NCBI GenBank assembly: GCA_022447165.1
Contig: JAKVBR010000084.1
Coordinates: forward strand, 1,057 to 7,181
Direction: 5' to 3'
Origin: Phycisphaerales bacterium
GTDB lineage: Bacteria > Planctomycetota > Phycisphaerae > Phycisphaerales > SM1A02
DNA: 6,125 nucleotides
In this document: positions 1 to 6,125 of the stretch, piece by piece
How positions within the stretch are numbered: position 1 is the stretch's first letter
Layout of the letters: every line of letters starts with the position of its first letter
Made by a program: the position numbers and the translations under genes
Notes under the pieces: generated by a model
The model's input: only the letters and a program-made list of their open reading frames with translations
What the model was told of the DNA's origin: nothing
The model's database searches: none

Positions 1-203
1 ACTGGCGAATAAAACGGTGACAAGTATTGAGCGCCGCCTCCTGAGAAGAAGTAGTTATCTCCTTGGAACGCTGCCCAAGTCGAATAGACGATAAATGCTG
101 ACAACCCAAGGAATACGACGACTGGTTGGAGCCACCAAGCATCTGTTCTTGATGTCTGACCGAACTTACGTTGTTGAGGGAGTGATAAGTTTTCTTGACT
201 CAT
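1..203 (-). CDS. Membrane protein resembling succinate dehydrogenase-linked subunit (N-terminal part)
   Basis: An open frame starts with ATG at 203 and runs off the left edge, giving 67 complete codons with no stop. The in-frame codon just before the ATG is TGA, so this is the first possible start. A weak purine-rich AAGAAAG lies about nine bases upstream. Residues 1-20 are polar, residues about 27-45 form one clear transmembrane helix (QPVVVFLGLSAFIVYSTWAA), and residues 59-67 read QYLSPFYSP. The TDAWWLQP, then helix, YxTWAAFQ, then YLSPFYSP pattern matches, from memory, small membrane proteins encoded next to sdhA/sdhB in Planctomycetota, Acidobacteria and Actinobacteria, which probably act as a membrane partner of succinate dehydrogenase or fumarate reductase. 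The gene itself is seen directly. The link to the respiratory complex is recall plus inference, because the neighbouring genes lie outside the window. Confidence 0.72.
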   Translation of the reverse strand, partial: MSQENLSLPQQRKFGQTSRTDAWWLQPVVVFLGLSAFIVYSTWAAFQGDNYFFSGGGAQYLSPFYSP

Positions 204-227
204 TCAATGGTGCTTTCTTAGGGCTAG

Positions 228-256
228 AGTGTATCCGAATGAGCCCACTCTGACTA
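228..256 (-). promoter_or_regulatory. Weak sigma70-like promoter candidate for the left-edge gene
   Basis: On the minus strand TAGTCA (256-251) is followed by a 17-base gap and TACACT (233-228). Each hexamer matches four of six consensus positions. The expected transcription start would be about 18 bases before the ATG at 203. The spacing is ideal but the hexamers are mediocre, and such matches arise often by chance, so this is only a candidate. Confidence 0.22.
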
Positions 257-283
257 CTAAAAACGTCCCTCTTACGGCTAAAA

Positions 284-1909
284 CTACTCTACTAAACCAA
301 ATGATACGATGGTTGTGTCATCATCAAGATGGTCGCTACCCGCCCATTGAATCACGGTCTCAAGTAGCTGCTTTACATCCTCTTCTGCTGAAGGTGATTT
401 GGCGATGAGGTCATACACCCTTTCCACGCCAAACTGCTCGTCCCCTTCTGTTTGCTGTTCAGGAATGCCGTCACTGAACAAAACAATTCTGTCACCTTTT
501 TGAACGAGCAAGGTCGCGTTCCGGTACTCGGAGTTTGCATCAATACCAATGAGGAAGCCGTCTGGATTTGGTGGTGCTTCTGACGTACCACCAGCACGGC
601 GAATCGCCCAGTGCCCGTGCCCTGCGTCAACGTACGTCAGTTCCTTCGCTTCAGCATCAAAGATGCCAACCCAAAGCGTCAAGAATCGGTTCATCGCCGA
701 ACGCTTTGCTACAAACTTGTTCACTGCAGTAACCGTCTCCGCAGGATCGCAGCCCGCGTTGATTTTTGCATGTATAAACGATTGTGCTGCACTCATTAAA
801 ATCGCAGCCCCCGCGCCTTTACCACTCACATCTCCAACGATGAGTGCCATCCGGCTCTCAGAAAGCGGAATGATGTCGAGCAAATCGCCCGATGCTTCCC
901 GACCTGGTCTAAAAATTCGTCCCCATTCAAAGACATGGCCAACGCTGACTTCTTTTGGAACCATGAGTTGTTGCGCTTCTCTCGCTGCATTCATATCTTG
1001 CTCAAGACGGGCTTGTTCAATTTGCATTTCAAGCCGTCTTAAGTTTGCATATGCAAGCCCAGCCATTTGACATAGCGCTTGACAGAAACCAGCAGCGTCC
1101 GGTTGAATCTGGCGCTCTTGGTCGCGAGCATCAAGGTACAAGTACGCAACGAGTTCGTTGTCTACCATGACCCCACAACAAATCGCAGAGTGAATGTTTA
1201 AATCTGCAATAGATTGGCCATACCCAGCAGTATCACCTGATAGCAAACATGCAACATCGCCTGTTGATGCTGCACTTAAAAGAGAACGGCTAAATGTCGT
1301 TTGACTAGCGTCTTTCGATTGCCCGTCACTAAAAGCCATGACATCGATTTCATCGCCATCACTATCAACAAGCATCGCTGCCCTTTGGAATCCTGTGCCA
1401 TCAATCGCAGATTTAACCAACAACTCGCCAAGTCCATGGAGTGTGTCTGCCTTGTTAATCTCTGCAGAACAATCGATTAGCAAACTCAATCGATGCTGTG
1501 CAAGATTACCTACATCAGAACGCGTAAAGCGCTGAACACGAGATTGCATATCGAGTCCATCATCGAGTGTTTGCATCGCAACAGGCGCGCCTTGACGAAT
1601 ACTTGCTCTGAAGATCCAAGGACCAATCTGAACAACATCACCTGTTGTCACTGGCGTTTTTGCTTGCGGTTCACATTGCTCTTCATTGACAAAAGTCCCT
1701 ACTGTTGAGCCTAAGTCAGTAACAAAACACCCTTCGTCCATTGAAACGAATTGTCCGTGTTTCCTAGAAACAGTGGCATCAAGCAATTTGATGTCGCACT
1801 GCGAACCACGTCCAAATAATAGCACTGCACCTGGTTCAAGCCAAAAACCATCCATCTCTGGACCTGCCATGGGTTCAAACCAAAGTTTTTGAATTGTCTG
1901 CGTCGCCAT
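284..1909 (-). CDS. FHA-GAF-SpoIIE (RsbU-type PP2C) serine phosphatase
   Basis: A 541-residue soluble signalling protein. Residues about 23-100 are a forkhead-associated domain that should bind phosphothreonine peptides, with FGRG at 32-35, SRKHG at 48-52 and LGSTVGTFVN at 66-75. Residues about 141-290 look like a GAF sensor domain, followed by a short charged helix at 291-315 that probably forms a coiled-coil linker. Residues about 325-541 are a PP2C-type SpoIIE/RsbU phosphatase with metal-binding motifs intact: ASGDLLD at 339-345, GDVSGKGAGAA at 359-369, DAGH at 428-431, LFSDG at 477-481 and DDDTT at 529-533. Known relatives dephosphorylate serine on anti-sigma-factor antagonists. No such partner or kinase is encoded here, so the target is unknown. 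I chose the ATG at 1909, since FHA-family sequence begins soon after it. A TTG at 1945 would add 12 hydrophobic residues. No clear Shine-Dalgarno is visible. The gene stands alone after a strong terminator. Confidence 0.92.
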   Translation of the reverse strand: MATQTIQKLWFEPMAGPEMDGFWLEPGAVLLFGRGSQCDIKLLDATVSRKHGQFVSMDEGCFVTDLGSTVGTFVNEEQCEPQAKTPVTTGDVVQIGPWIFRASIRQGAPVAMQTLDDGLDMQSRVQRFTRSDVGNLAQHRLSLLIDCSAEINKADTLHGLGELLVKSAIDGTGFQRAAMLVDSDGDEIDVMAFSDGQSKDASQTTFSRSLLSAASTGDVACLLSGDTAGYGQSIADLNIHSAICCGVMVDNELVAYLYLDARDQERQIQPDAAGFCQALCQMAGLAYANLRRLEMQIEQARLEQDMNAAREAQQLMVPKEVSVGHVFEWGRIFRPGREASGDLLDIIPLSESRMALIVGDVSGKGAGAAILMSAAQSFIHAKINAGCDPAETVTAVNKFVAKRSAMNRFLTLWVGIFDAEAKELTYVDAGHGHWAIRRAGGTSEAPPNPDGFLIGIDANSEYRNATLLVQKGDRIVLFSDGIPEQQTEGDEQFGVERVYDLIAKSPSAEEDVKQLLETVIQWAGSDHLDDDTTIVSFGLVE

Positions 1910-1960
1910 TGTCACAATCAACAGGATACACGATGTGCTCAACAAACTCTTATGGGGAAT

Positions 1961-1992
1961 AAAAAAAGGCAGCGCTTTTCAGCACTGCCTTT
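1961..1992 (-). terminator. Rho-independent terminator closing the protease gene
   Basis: Read on the minus strand, a 12-pair stem (1992-1981 with 1976-1965, including one G-T wobble) closes on a GAAA tetraloop (1980-1977) and runs into seven T residues at 1967-1961. It begins 19 bases after the protease stop at 2013-2011. This is a textbook intrinsic terminator and separates the upstream unit from the phosphatase gene. The opposite strand has a matching A tract (T run on the other side is only three bases), so termination should be mainly one-directional. Confidence 0.93.
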
Positions 1993-2010
1993 GAATAAGT
2001 AATCAAATAG

Positions 2011-3666
2011 TTACTGAGTGTCTTCGCCAAACCGATTGCGGATATTGAATGAAGGAGCAGGAGCACTTCCAACAGCGAACTGAGCATCAAGCGCTTTTCG
2101 AATTCTCGTTGAAGCATCAGCGAGGTGAGCGCGGGTATATGTATCACTTGCATTTGCACTGTCTATTGCATCTTTGATTTCATTCAATTGCAATCGCACT
2201 AAGCTTTGAAGTGTTCGTGCTGCAGGCGAACCTGAATCTTGTTCAAGGCTGAGTTCAATGAGCTTCGACAAATGTTCATTTTGAAGGTTTCGGCGTAAAC
2301 TTGAAATCGCAGGATTTCTGTTTGTTGTTTTACGCGGCATGTTTTCAAGTTCGCTCCAAACTTCGTCAGTTACAGATTGCACTACTTCAGCCATTGTCAG
2401 CACGTCAATGTTCGATTCATTTCTGAATTCGCCATCATAGACTCTACCGAGTGTGACTGGGTTCAAGAGCATCGAAAGAGCACTTGCCTGCAATCCACCA
2501 ATTCGATCATGAATGGGGAAGGCTGGTTCAGTTCTCATAGAACCCATCCCGCCTGCATCCCACCACTTTTCAACGGTCATTTTGTGAAGGAGATCACTGT
2601 CGAGCTGCCACGCTTCATCACGCATCGTGTTTTCAAGCACAATTCTAAGGGCTCTGCGTTGAGTCTCTGGTGAAATTTCTTCAATTGGATTTCGGTCACC
2701 AGGATCACCCTTGCGAGATTTATTGTTTAGTGTTCCGCTGAGCCAATCAGCAGCAATACCGACTGAACTGAACTGTTTATTCAGTAGCATTTCATAACCA
2801 CTTCGAGCTTTGCCCCAACTGTCGCCATCTTTCACAAGGCGGTCGAGTAATGTTACGCGAAGTTGTTTTACGAGACGAATTTGTGAGTCAGCGTAATCGA
2901 GCGGGTTCTTTGCCCAGTCGAAACGACGCGTTGAAGGGTCAGCGTCCATTGCATCTTCATCTGTTGCATACGCAAGAAGCGGTTCATTGACTCGTGATAG
3001 AATTGATGGAAGCGATTCTTCATCGGTCGTGTAGCCGTACTCGATTGCCCAATAGTCATACGGACCAATCGTCATCATTGTAAAGTCGCCTTGCGTTGGT
3101 CCATCTCCAACATTGATATTGATTGGTGAATATTCCATTACTGAACCACAAATTGCTTCGTGTTCAAAATCATCATTATTCATGTCTGCCATGTCGTGAA
3201 GCGTTGACGCTTTAAAGTTATGGCGAAGACCTATGGTATGGCCTGTCTCATGCATGATGACATCTCTGAGCATTGGACCAATAAACCAGTCTGGAACACC
3301 ATCGAGCATGTCTCCATCTGCTTCTTCATTTCCTTCGGCAAGCATTGACAGAACTTCAGGATGAAGCCGTGCCATAGATAACTCCGCTGCTTGGAATGCA
3401 GGGTACATGCATTTGCCATTGACTTGCGAAACTCGTTGACTCAAACCATCAAACTCGTCGTCCCCAAGCAGTTCTGTTTGTGTTTGAAGGGAAGGATGAG
3501 CTGGTTCACTCGCGATTCTCTTAATGACATCACTGCGTTCAAATGGTGAAGCGAGTCGAACGCGCGGGTCCCAGTTTGGATGCGTTTTCAACCACTCACG
3601 AGCTTCAGGGCTGTAACTTTGCATAGCGACCTCCGGAAGAAGTTTATGCCATGCGAGTCCAACCAT
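2011..3666 (-). CDS. Met-zincin zinc metalloprotease, catalytic C-terminal piece (frameshifted)
   Basis: A 551-codon frame holding the catalytic half of a DUF5117/DUF4953-type zinc metalloprotease. The zinc site HETGHTIGLRH is at residues 139-149 (3252-3220): the three histidines should bind zinc and E140 should act as general base. SVMEYSPIN at 175-183 supplies the Met-turn (M177) expected of metzincins. DYWAIEYGY follows at 204-212, and the last roughly 300 residues are predominantly helical without a recognised fold. The sequence continues directly from the frame encoded at 4744-3644, overlapping it by 23 bases in the +1 frame. The ATG at 3666 has only a weak GAAG upstream, so I read this as the second half of one broken gene, not an independent gene. 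Joining the two halves by skipping one base gives 910 residues, a normal length for the family. The protein is probably exported if translated whole. The stop is followed by a strong terminator. Confidence 0.85.
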   Translation of the reverse strand: MVGLAWHKLLPEVAMQSYSPEAREWLKTHPNWDPRVRLASPFERSDVIKRIASEPAHPSLQTQTELLGDDEFDGLSQRVSQVNGKCMYPAFQAAELSMARLHPEVLSMLAEGNEEADGDMLDGVPDWFIGPMLRDVIMHETGHTIGLRHNFKASTLHDMADMNNDDFEHEAICGSVMEYSPININVGDGPTQGDFTMMTIGPYDYWAIEYGYTTDEESLPSILSRVNEPLLAYATDEDAMDADPSTRRFDWAKNPLDYADSQIRLVKQLRVTLLDRLVKDGDSWGKARSGYEMLLNKQFSSVGIAADWLSGTLNNKSRKGDPGDRNPIEEISPETQRRALRIVLENTMRDEAWQLDSDLLHKMTVEKWWDAGGMGSMRTEPAFPIHDRIGGLQASALSMLLNPVTLGRVYDGEFRNESNIDVLTMAEVVQSVTDEVWSELENMPRKTTNRNPAISSLRRNLQNEHLSKLIELSLEQDSGSPAARTLQSLVRLQLNEIKDAIDSANASDTYTRAHLADASTRIRKALDAQFAVGSAPAPSFNIRNRFGEDTQ

Positions 3667-3687
3667 TGATAAAGACTTCGTCCATCA
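3644..3687 (-). other. +1 frame break inside the met-zincin gene
   Basis: The two protease frames can only be joined between the TGA that closes the downstream frame on its 5' side (3687-3685) and the TAA that ends the upstream frame (3646-3644). Reading codons in the upstream frame here gives VFINGWTRMA then stop, while the downstream frame gives VGLAWHKLLPEV. Skipping one base anywhere in this window restores a continuous protein. The longest homopolymer is three T residues, and no codon here allows a tRNA to re-pair well after a +1 slip, so a real indel or a sequencing or assembly error is likelier than programmed recoding. Confidence 0.85.
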
Positions 3688-4744
3688 CGATGTCAGCATC
3701 AAGAATCATTCCAGTCTCAGGATCAACACGGCTTGGCCCAATCGCAAAGCCCATGTCGGAGTTTGTCCAAAGAACGAAGTTGTAACGCGCATCTTCAGGA
3801 TCTTTTTCCATATGCGCTCCAGTTGCTTCGTCTTGTTGATACACCTCGATAGCGTTGACGATGCCTATTTTTTCAAATGCTTTGTTCCACTCAAGAACAC
3901 CTTCACGAACCCATCGTCTGTAGCGAACAGGAATCGTGTGTTCTAAGTAAAATACAATTGGTTTCTTTGGAGGACTAAGTTTTAAACTCGGATCTGCTTT
4001 TTCAAGAGGCCAACGATTCACATAACGAACCCATGGGTCTTCACTTGAAGCATCTCCAATGTCTTTGTACGCAGTTGTGAAATAACCAATTCGGTGGTCA
4101 GAAACTCGTGGTTTGTATCCCGTATTCTTAGGCACTTCACGGATTGAATATGAAATCGAACCAAAGTTACCTGTGCCAAGTGGCATTTCAAATGCAAGTT
4201 CGACATTCGCAGGAAAACTCTTCGCATTTGCAAGCGTACCTAAATCAGAACGAGCGCCGCCTGTAGCACCGCCAAAGATTCGACCGCTTTGATGTAAGAA
4301 TAATTTTGTTGCATTGATTACAGGTCCGCCATTTGGCCCAGTTGCAATGATTGGTACATCAAGAACAACACGGTCAGTAAATGCACGCTCATAACCACTT
4401 TGAGATTGCGAGTCACCAGTTGTCCTCACTTCAAGTTGCGGAGCAACGAGTACAAGTGTGTCACGGATGCGCTTCCAGTAGCCGTAAATGTCACCCATCT
4501 GCACACCAGATTCTTGGATACCACTTGAAATGGTGTATGCAATGAGAATGGGCTGACCTTCAAAACCTGGGCCAAGTTCCATAAGCACGTTGTCATCTTC
4601 ATTGACAAAAATCGAATACATTCCGGGAGTTCCATCTATTGAAGAGATGACGGGTTCATACCCATCTGAAACCTGTTCAAAAGGCGGTAACTCTCCGAGT
4701 TGGAGTGAAAGTACAGTAATAGCGGTAAACAGTGTCTGAATCAT
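3644..4744 (-). CDS. Met-zincin zinc metalloprotease, N-terminal DUF5117 piece (frameshifted)
   Basis: A 366-residue frame encoding the N-terminal half of the same metalloprotease. Residues about 4-18 form a short hydrophobic stretch compatible with a signal peptide, though the start carries no lysine or arginine, which is unusual. Residues about 100-250 match the DUF5117 region (DHRIGYFT at 216-223). Residues 263-293 (FYLEHTIPVRYRRWVREG, then WNKAFEKIG) and 336-354 (GPSRVDPETGMILDADIVM) are typical of the segment that precedes the zinc site. The frame ends in TAA soon afterwards, before HExxH, so this product alone cannot be catalytic. The start is secure: ATG at 4744 has AAGGA seven bases upstream and an in-frame TGA six codons earlier. 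It lies 86 bases after the transporter gene and may be cotranscribed with it. Substrates of this family are poorly known. Confidence 0.85.
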   Translation of the reverse strand: MIQTLFTAITVLSLQLGELPPFEQVSDGYEPVISSIDGTPGMYSIFVNEDDNVLMELGPGFEGQPILIAYTISSGIQESGVQMGDIYGYWKRIRDTLVLVAPQLEVRTTGDSQSQSGYERAFTDRVVLDVPIIATGPNGGPVINATKLFLHQSGRIFGGATGGARSDLGTLANAKSFPANVELAFEMPLGTGNFGSISYSIREVPKNTGYKPRVSDHRIGYFTTAYKDIGDASSEDPWVRYVNRWPLEKADPSLKLSPPKKPIVFYLEHTIPVRYRRWVREGVLEWNKAFEKIGIVNAIEVYQQDEATGAHMEKDPEDARYNFVLWTNSDMGFAIGPSRVDPETGMILDADIVMDEVFINGWTRMA

Positions 4745-4751
4745 AGAGCCA

Positions 4752-4756
4752 TCCTT
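4752..4756 (-). promoter_or_regulatory. Ribosome binding site of the metalloprotease gene
   Basis: AAGGA on the minus strand lies seven bases before the ATG at 4744. It is the clearest Shine-Dalgarno in the window and fixes the protease start. Its last A begins a tiny in-frame ATG GCT CTA TGA whose stop overlaps the protease ATG (ATGA). Confidence 0.75.
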
Positions 4757-4830
4757 ACGTCAGAAAATTTGCCAATGTTCTACATCGGACTCCTGATTCT
4801 ACGGTCAATAACCCATGAAGTTGCAGTGAA

Positions 4831-6018
4831 TTATCGGTCTTTTCTCCAAATAAAAACGAAGCAGAGAATACCGACTGCCATGAGGGCAAAAACGCTGATT
4901 GCAAGCGGAAAGAAGGGATCAGAGCCATGTTCAGGACCCAATTGGAGGGTTCCAAGCCCAATGACTGGCCCAACCATGTAACCACCGCCAATGAGGGCTT
5001 CGTGCGTCCCGCCGGCCTCGACTTCAGCCCTGCCAACTGCTAGCGCGTAATATATTGCTGCGTAGTAAGTTACGCCCATTCCAGCCCCAAAAAGTACAAG
5101 CCCTAAGATCAAAATAGACAGTGAAGTTGCCGCGAAGATCGCAATGAGTCCTAACGACATCGCAATCATGCCCCCCCAAAGCACTGCCCACCGACCATGC
5201 CAGAACGGAACATGCGCCATCACGCCAACGATGAGTACGCGGGCAAACATCCAGATTGCGGCAATTGGCGTCTGCATCACGACATCGACATTGATTCGCG
5301 ACAACACGAATGGAAGTATCGGGGCAAGGACGCCGTTGAAAATGTAACTCAAGGGGAGCAGAATTCGGGCCCCTTTTAAAAGCGGCTTATACCCATCAGG
5401 CACATGTGCTTGGGCTTCAGTTTCATCATGTGCCGCGGGCTCTTGTTCAAACCAGTAGAGCGGGATAACTGCAATCAAGTTAGCAAAACCCAATCCTACA
5501 ATTGCCATCGACGCATGCGATTCCATAAGTGGCGCAATAGCAATCATTGCCGTTGCAACAGAGATCATCCAAACAGTATTCCAATACCCAATAGCGCTTC
5601 GCATGGATTGTCCATGGCGCCCTGCAACCAAGTAACTTTCAACAAGTGGCCAAAGCCATGCGCTACACCCACCTGCCACACCCCCAGCAACCCAAACAAC
5701 CCACGAACTTTCGAACAAAAGTGGTAACGTGCAAACAGTCCCTTGCATGACAAGAAGAAGTGCAAGGATCGCGCGAGATGAACACACTTTGTTGAATAGT
5801 GAAGTTAACTTACCTGAAGCAAATGCACAAACGATGTAAAGCAATCCAATGAGTAAGAACAACGAAAAGTTTTCATATTCATCAAAACCATAATATTGTT
5901 TAGCAATGAACGGGAGACCATTCCATACAACACTTGTGCCAATTGAAGCAAATGCTGTTAAGCACAACGTTGCAACAAGTGAAGATGCTGTGGAAGTATG
6001 TTGCGAGTTCTTTGTCAA
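4831..6018 (-). CDS. Major facilitator superfamily transporter (substrate unknown)
   Basis: A 395-residue inner-membrane protein with about twelve predicted transmembrane helices, roughly at 13-38, 50-70, 82-102, 105-131, 142-163, 168-188, 217-241, 249-270, 278-296, 299-326, 340-360 and 370-390. A polar, acidic cytoplasmic loop at 189-215 separates the two six-helix halves, the classic MFS plan, and the length is normal. The pattern YYAAIYYAL (318-326), then a short loop and GGTHEALIGGGYMVGP (336-351), is familiar from uncharacterised MFS proteins in Planctomycetota-like genomes. No motif identifies the cargo. The start is TTG at 6018-6016: an in-frame TGA lies five codons upstream and the next methionine is residue 91, so no ATG start is possible. 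TTG overlaps the stop of guaB (TTGA), which suggests translational coupling. A nucleoside or purine-related cargo would fit the neighbour but is only a guess. Confidence 0.88.
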   Translation of the reverse strand: MTKNSQHTSTASSLVATLCLTAFASIGTSVVWNGLPFIAKQYYGFDEYENFSLFLLIGLLYIVCAFASGKLTSLFNKVCSSRAILALLLVMQGTVCTLPLLFESSWVVWVAGGVAGGCSAWLWPLVESYLVAGRHGQSMRSAIGYWNTVWMISVATAMIAIAPLMESHASMAIVGLGFANLIAVIPLYWFEQEPAAHDETEAQAHVPDGYKPLLKGARILLPLSYIFNGVLAPILPFVLSRINVDVVMQTPIAAIWMFARVLIVGVMAHVPFWHGRWAVLWGGMIAMSLGLIAIFAATSLSILILGLVLFGAGMGVTYYAAIYYALAVGRAEVEAGGTHEALIGGGYMVGPVIGLGTLQLGPEHGSDPFFPLAISVFALMAVGILCFVFIWRKDR

Positions 6019-6125
6019 TGCTGAGCTGGATCAGAAGAGACCTGATAGTTCGGCGCTTCTTTGACAATTTGAATGTCATGCGGATGACTTTCAACAAGTG
6101 AAGCACCACTGACTCTTACGAACGT
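6015..6125 (-). CDS. guaB: IMP dehydrogenase, C-terminal fragment at window edge
   Basis: Thirty-six codons enter from the right edge and end in TGA at 6017-6015. They read FVRVSGASLVESHPHDIQI then VKEAPNYQV, the conserved C-terminal tail of bacterial inosine-5'-monophosphate dehydrogenase, which oxidises IMP to XMP with NAD+ in the committed step of GMP synthesis in the cytosol. The catalytic cysteine loop, CBS domains and start lie outside the window, so integrity cannot be judged. The last residues (SSDPAQH) are a variable extension. The stop overlaps the start of the downstream transporter gene by the shared four bases 6015-6018, placing both on one transcript. Confidence 0.9.
   Translation of the reverse strand, partial: TFVRVSGASLVESHPHDIQIVKEAPNYQVSSDPAQH

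Noticed and set aside
204..283. Intrinsic terminator after the phosphatase gene
   Set aside because: A GTTTTTAG run is present (about 269-262 on the minus strand), but the preceding bases form at most a three-pair stem (CGT/ACG), too weak to call.
549..1070. Plus-strand open frame of 173 codons
   Set aside because: It lies wholly opposite the phosphatase catalytic domain, whose conserved motifs prove the minus strand codes. Its translation is low-complexity and shows no domain.
1910..1945. Upstream TTG start extending the phosphatase by 12 residues (LLSTSCILLIVT-like)
   Set aside because: The extension is hydrophobic and unlike the start of cytosolic FHA proteins, the TTG sits only about 15 bases after the terminator T run, and an ATG at 1909 begins just before family sequence.
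3644..3687. Programmed +1 frameshift like that of prfB
   Set aside because: There is no internal Shine-Dalgarno at the right distance, no CTT-TGA-like slip site, and the P-site GCA cannot re-pair on CAT. Kept only as a possibility in the findings.
4780..4808. TTGACC (4808-4803) as a -35 box for the protease gene
   Set aside because: At 17 or 18 bases downstream the -10 position reads ATGTAG or TGTAGA, too poor to call. The gene may instead be read from the guaB-transporter transcript.
4745..4830. Terminator between transporter and protease
   Set aside because: No stem-loop followed by a T run is visible on the minus strand in these 86 bases.
5404..5727. Plus-strand 107-codon frame and other antisense frames over the transporter
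   Set aside because: They are antisense shadows of a clear 12-helix transporter and lack start signals or recognisable domains.
1..6125. Mobile element, CRISPR, tRNA/rRNA or defence island
   Set aside because: I saw no inverted terminal repeats, transposase motifs, regular spaced repeats, cloverleaf sequences or defence-type domains. The gene content is housekeeping and signalling.

Overview
The window is 6.1 kb of ordinary-looking bacterial chromosome with every convincing gene on the minus strand, so transcription runs from right to left. By eye, base composition is a little under half G+C. A cytosolic FHA-GAF-SpoIIE phosphatase, a large DUF5117-type met-zincin protease and a membrane protein ending in YLSPFYSP together suggest Planctomycetota, perhaps a Phycisphaerales-like marine lineage. 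This placement rests on remembered family distribution, not on a marker gene, and is tentative.

Layout in the direction of transcription: (1) 6125-6015, the last 36 codons of IMP dehydrogenase (guaB), recognisable from the SHPHDIQIVKEAPNY tail. (2) 6018-4831, a 12-helix major facilitator transporter whose TTG start overlaps the guaB stop in a TTGA junction. (3) 4744-2011, one secreted zinc metalloprotease gene split into two overlapping reading frames. The N-terminal piece is at 4744-3644. The C-terminal piece, at 3666-2011, carries HETGHTIGLRH. (4) 1992-1961, a strong intrinsic terminator with a GAAA tetraloop. (5) 1909-284, an FHA-GAF-PP2C (SpoIIE/RsbU-type) phosphatase. (6) 203-1, the start of a membrane protein, cut by the window edge, that resembles small membrane proteins encoded beside succinate dehydrogenase genes.

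Functionally this is a mix of purine synthesis, transport, extracellular or periplasmic proteolysis, signalling and respiration. guaB and the transporter look translationally coupled. The protease follows 86 bases later and the terminator closes that unit. The phosphatase and the membrane-protein gene are then expressed separately, or from weak promoters that can only be guessed.

I see no mobile element, CRISPR array, tRNA, rRNA or recognisable defence system. The best lead is the clean +1 frame break in the protease, immediately after its conserved DPETGMILDADIVMD segment and upstream of the zinc site.
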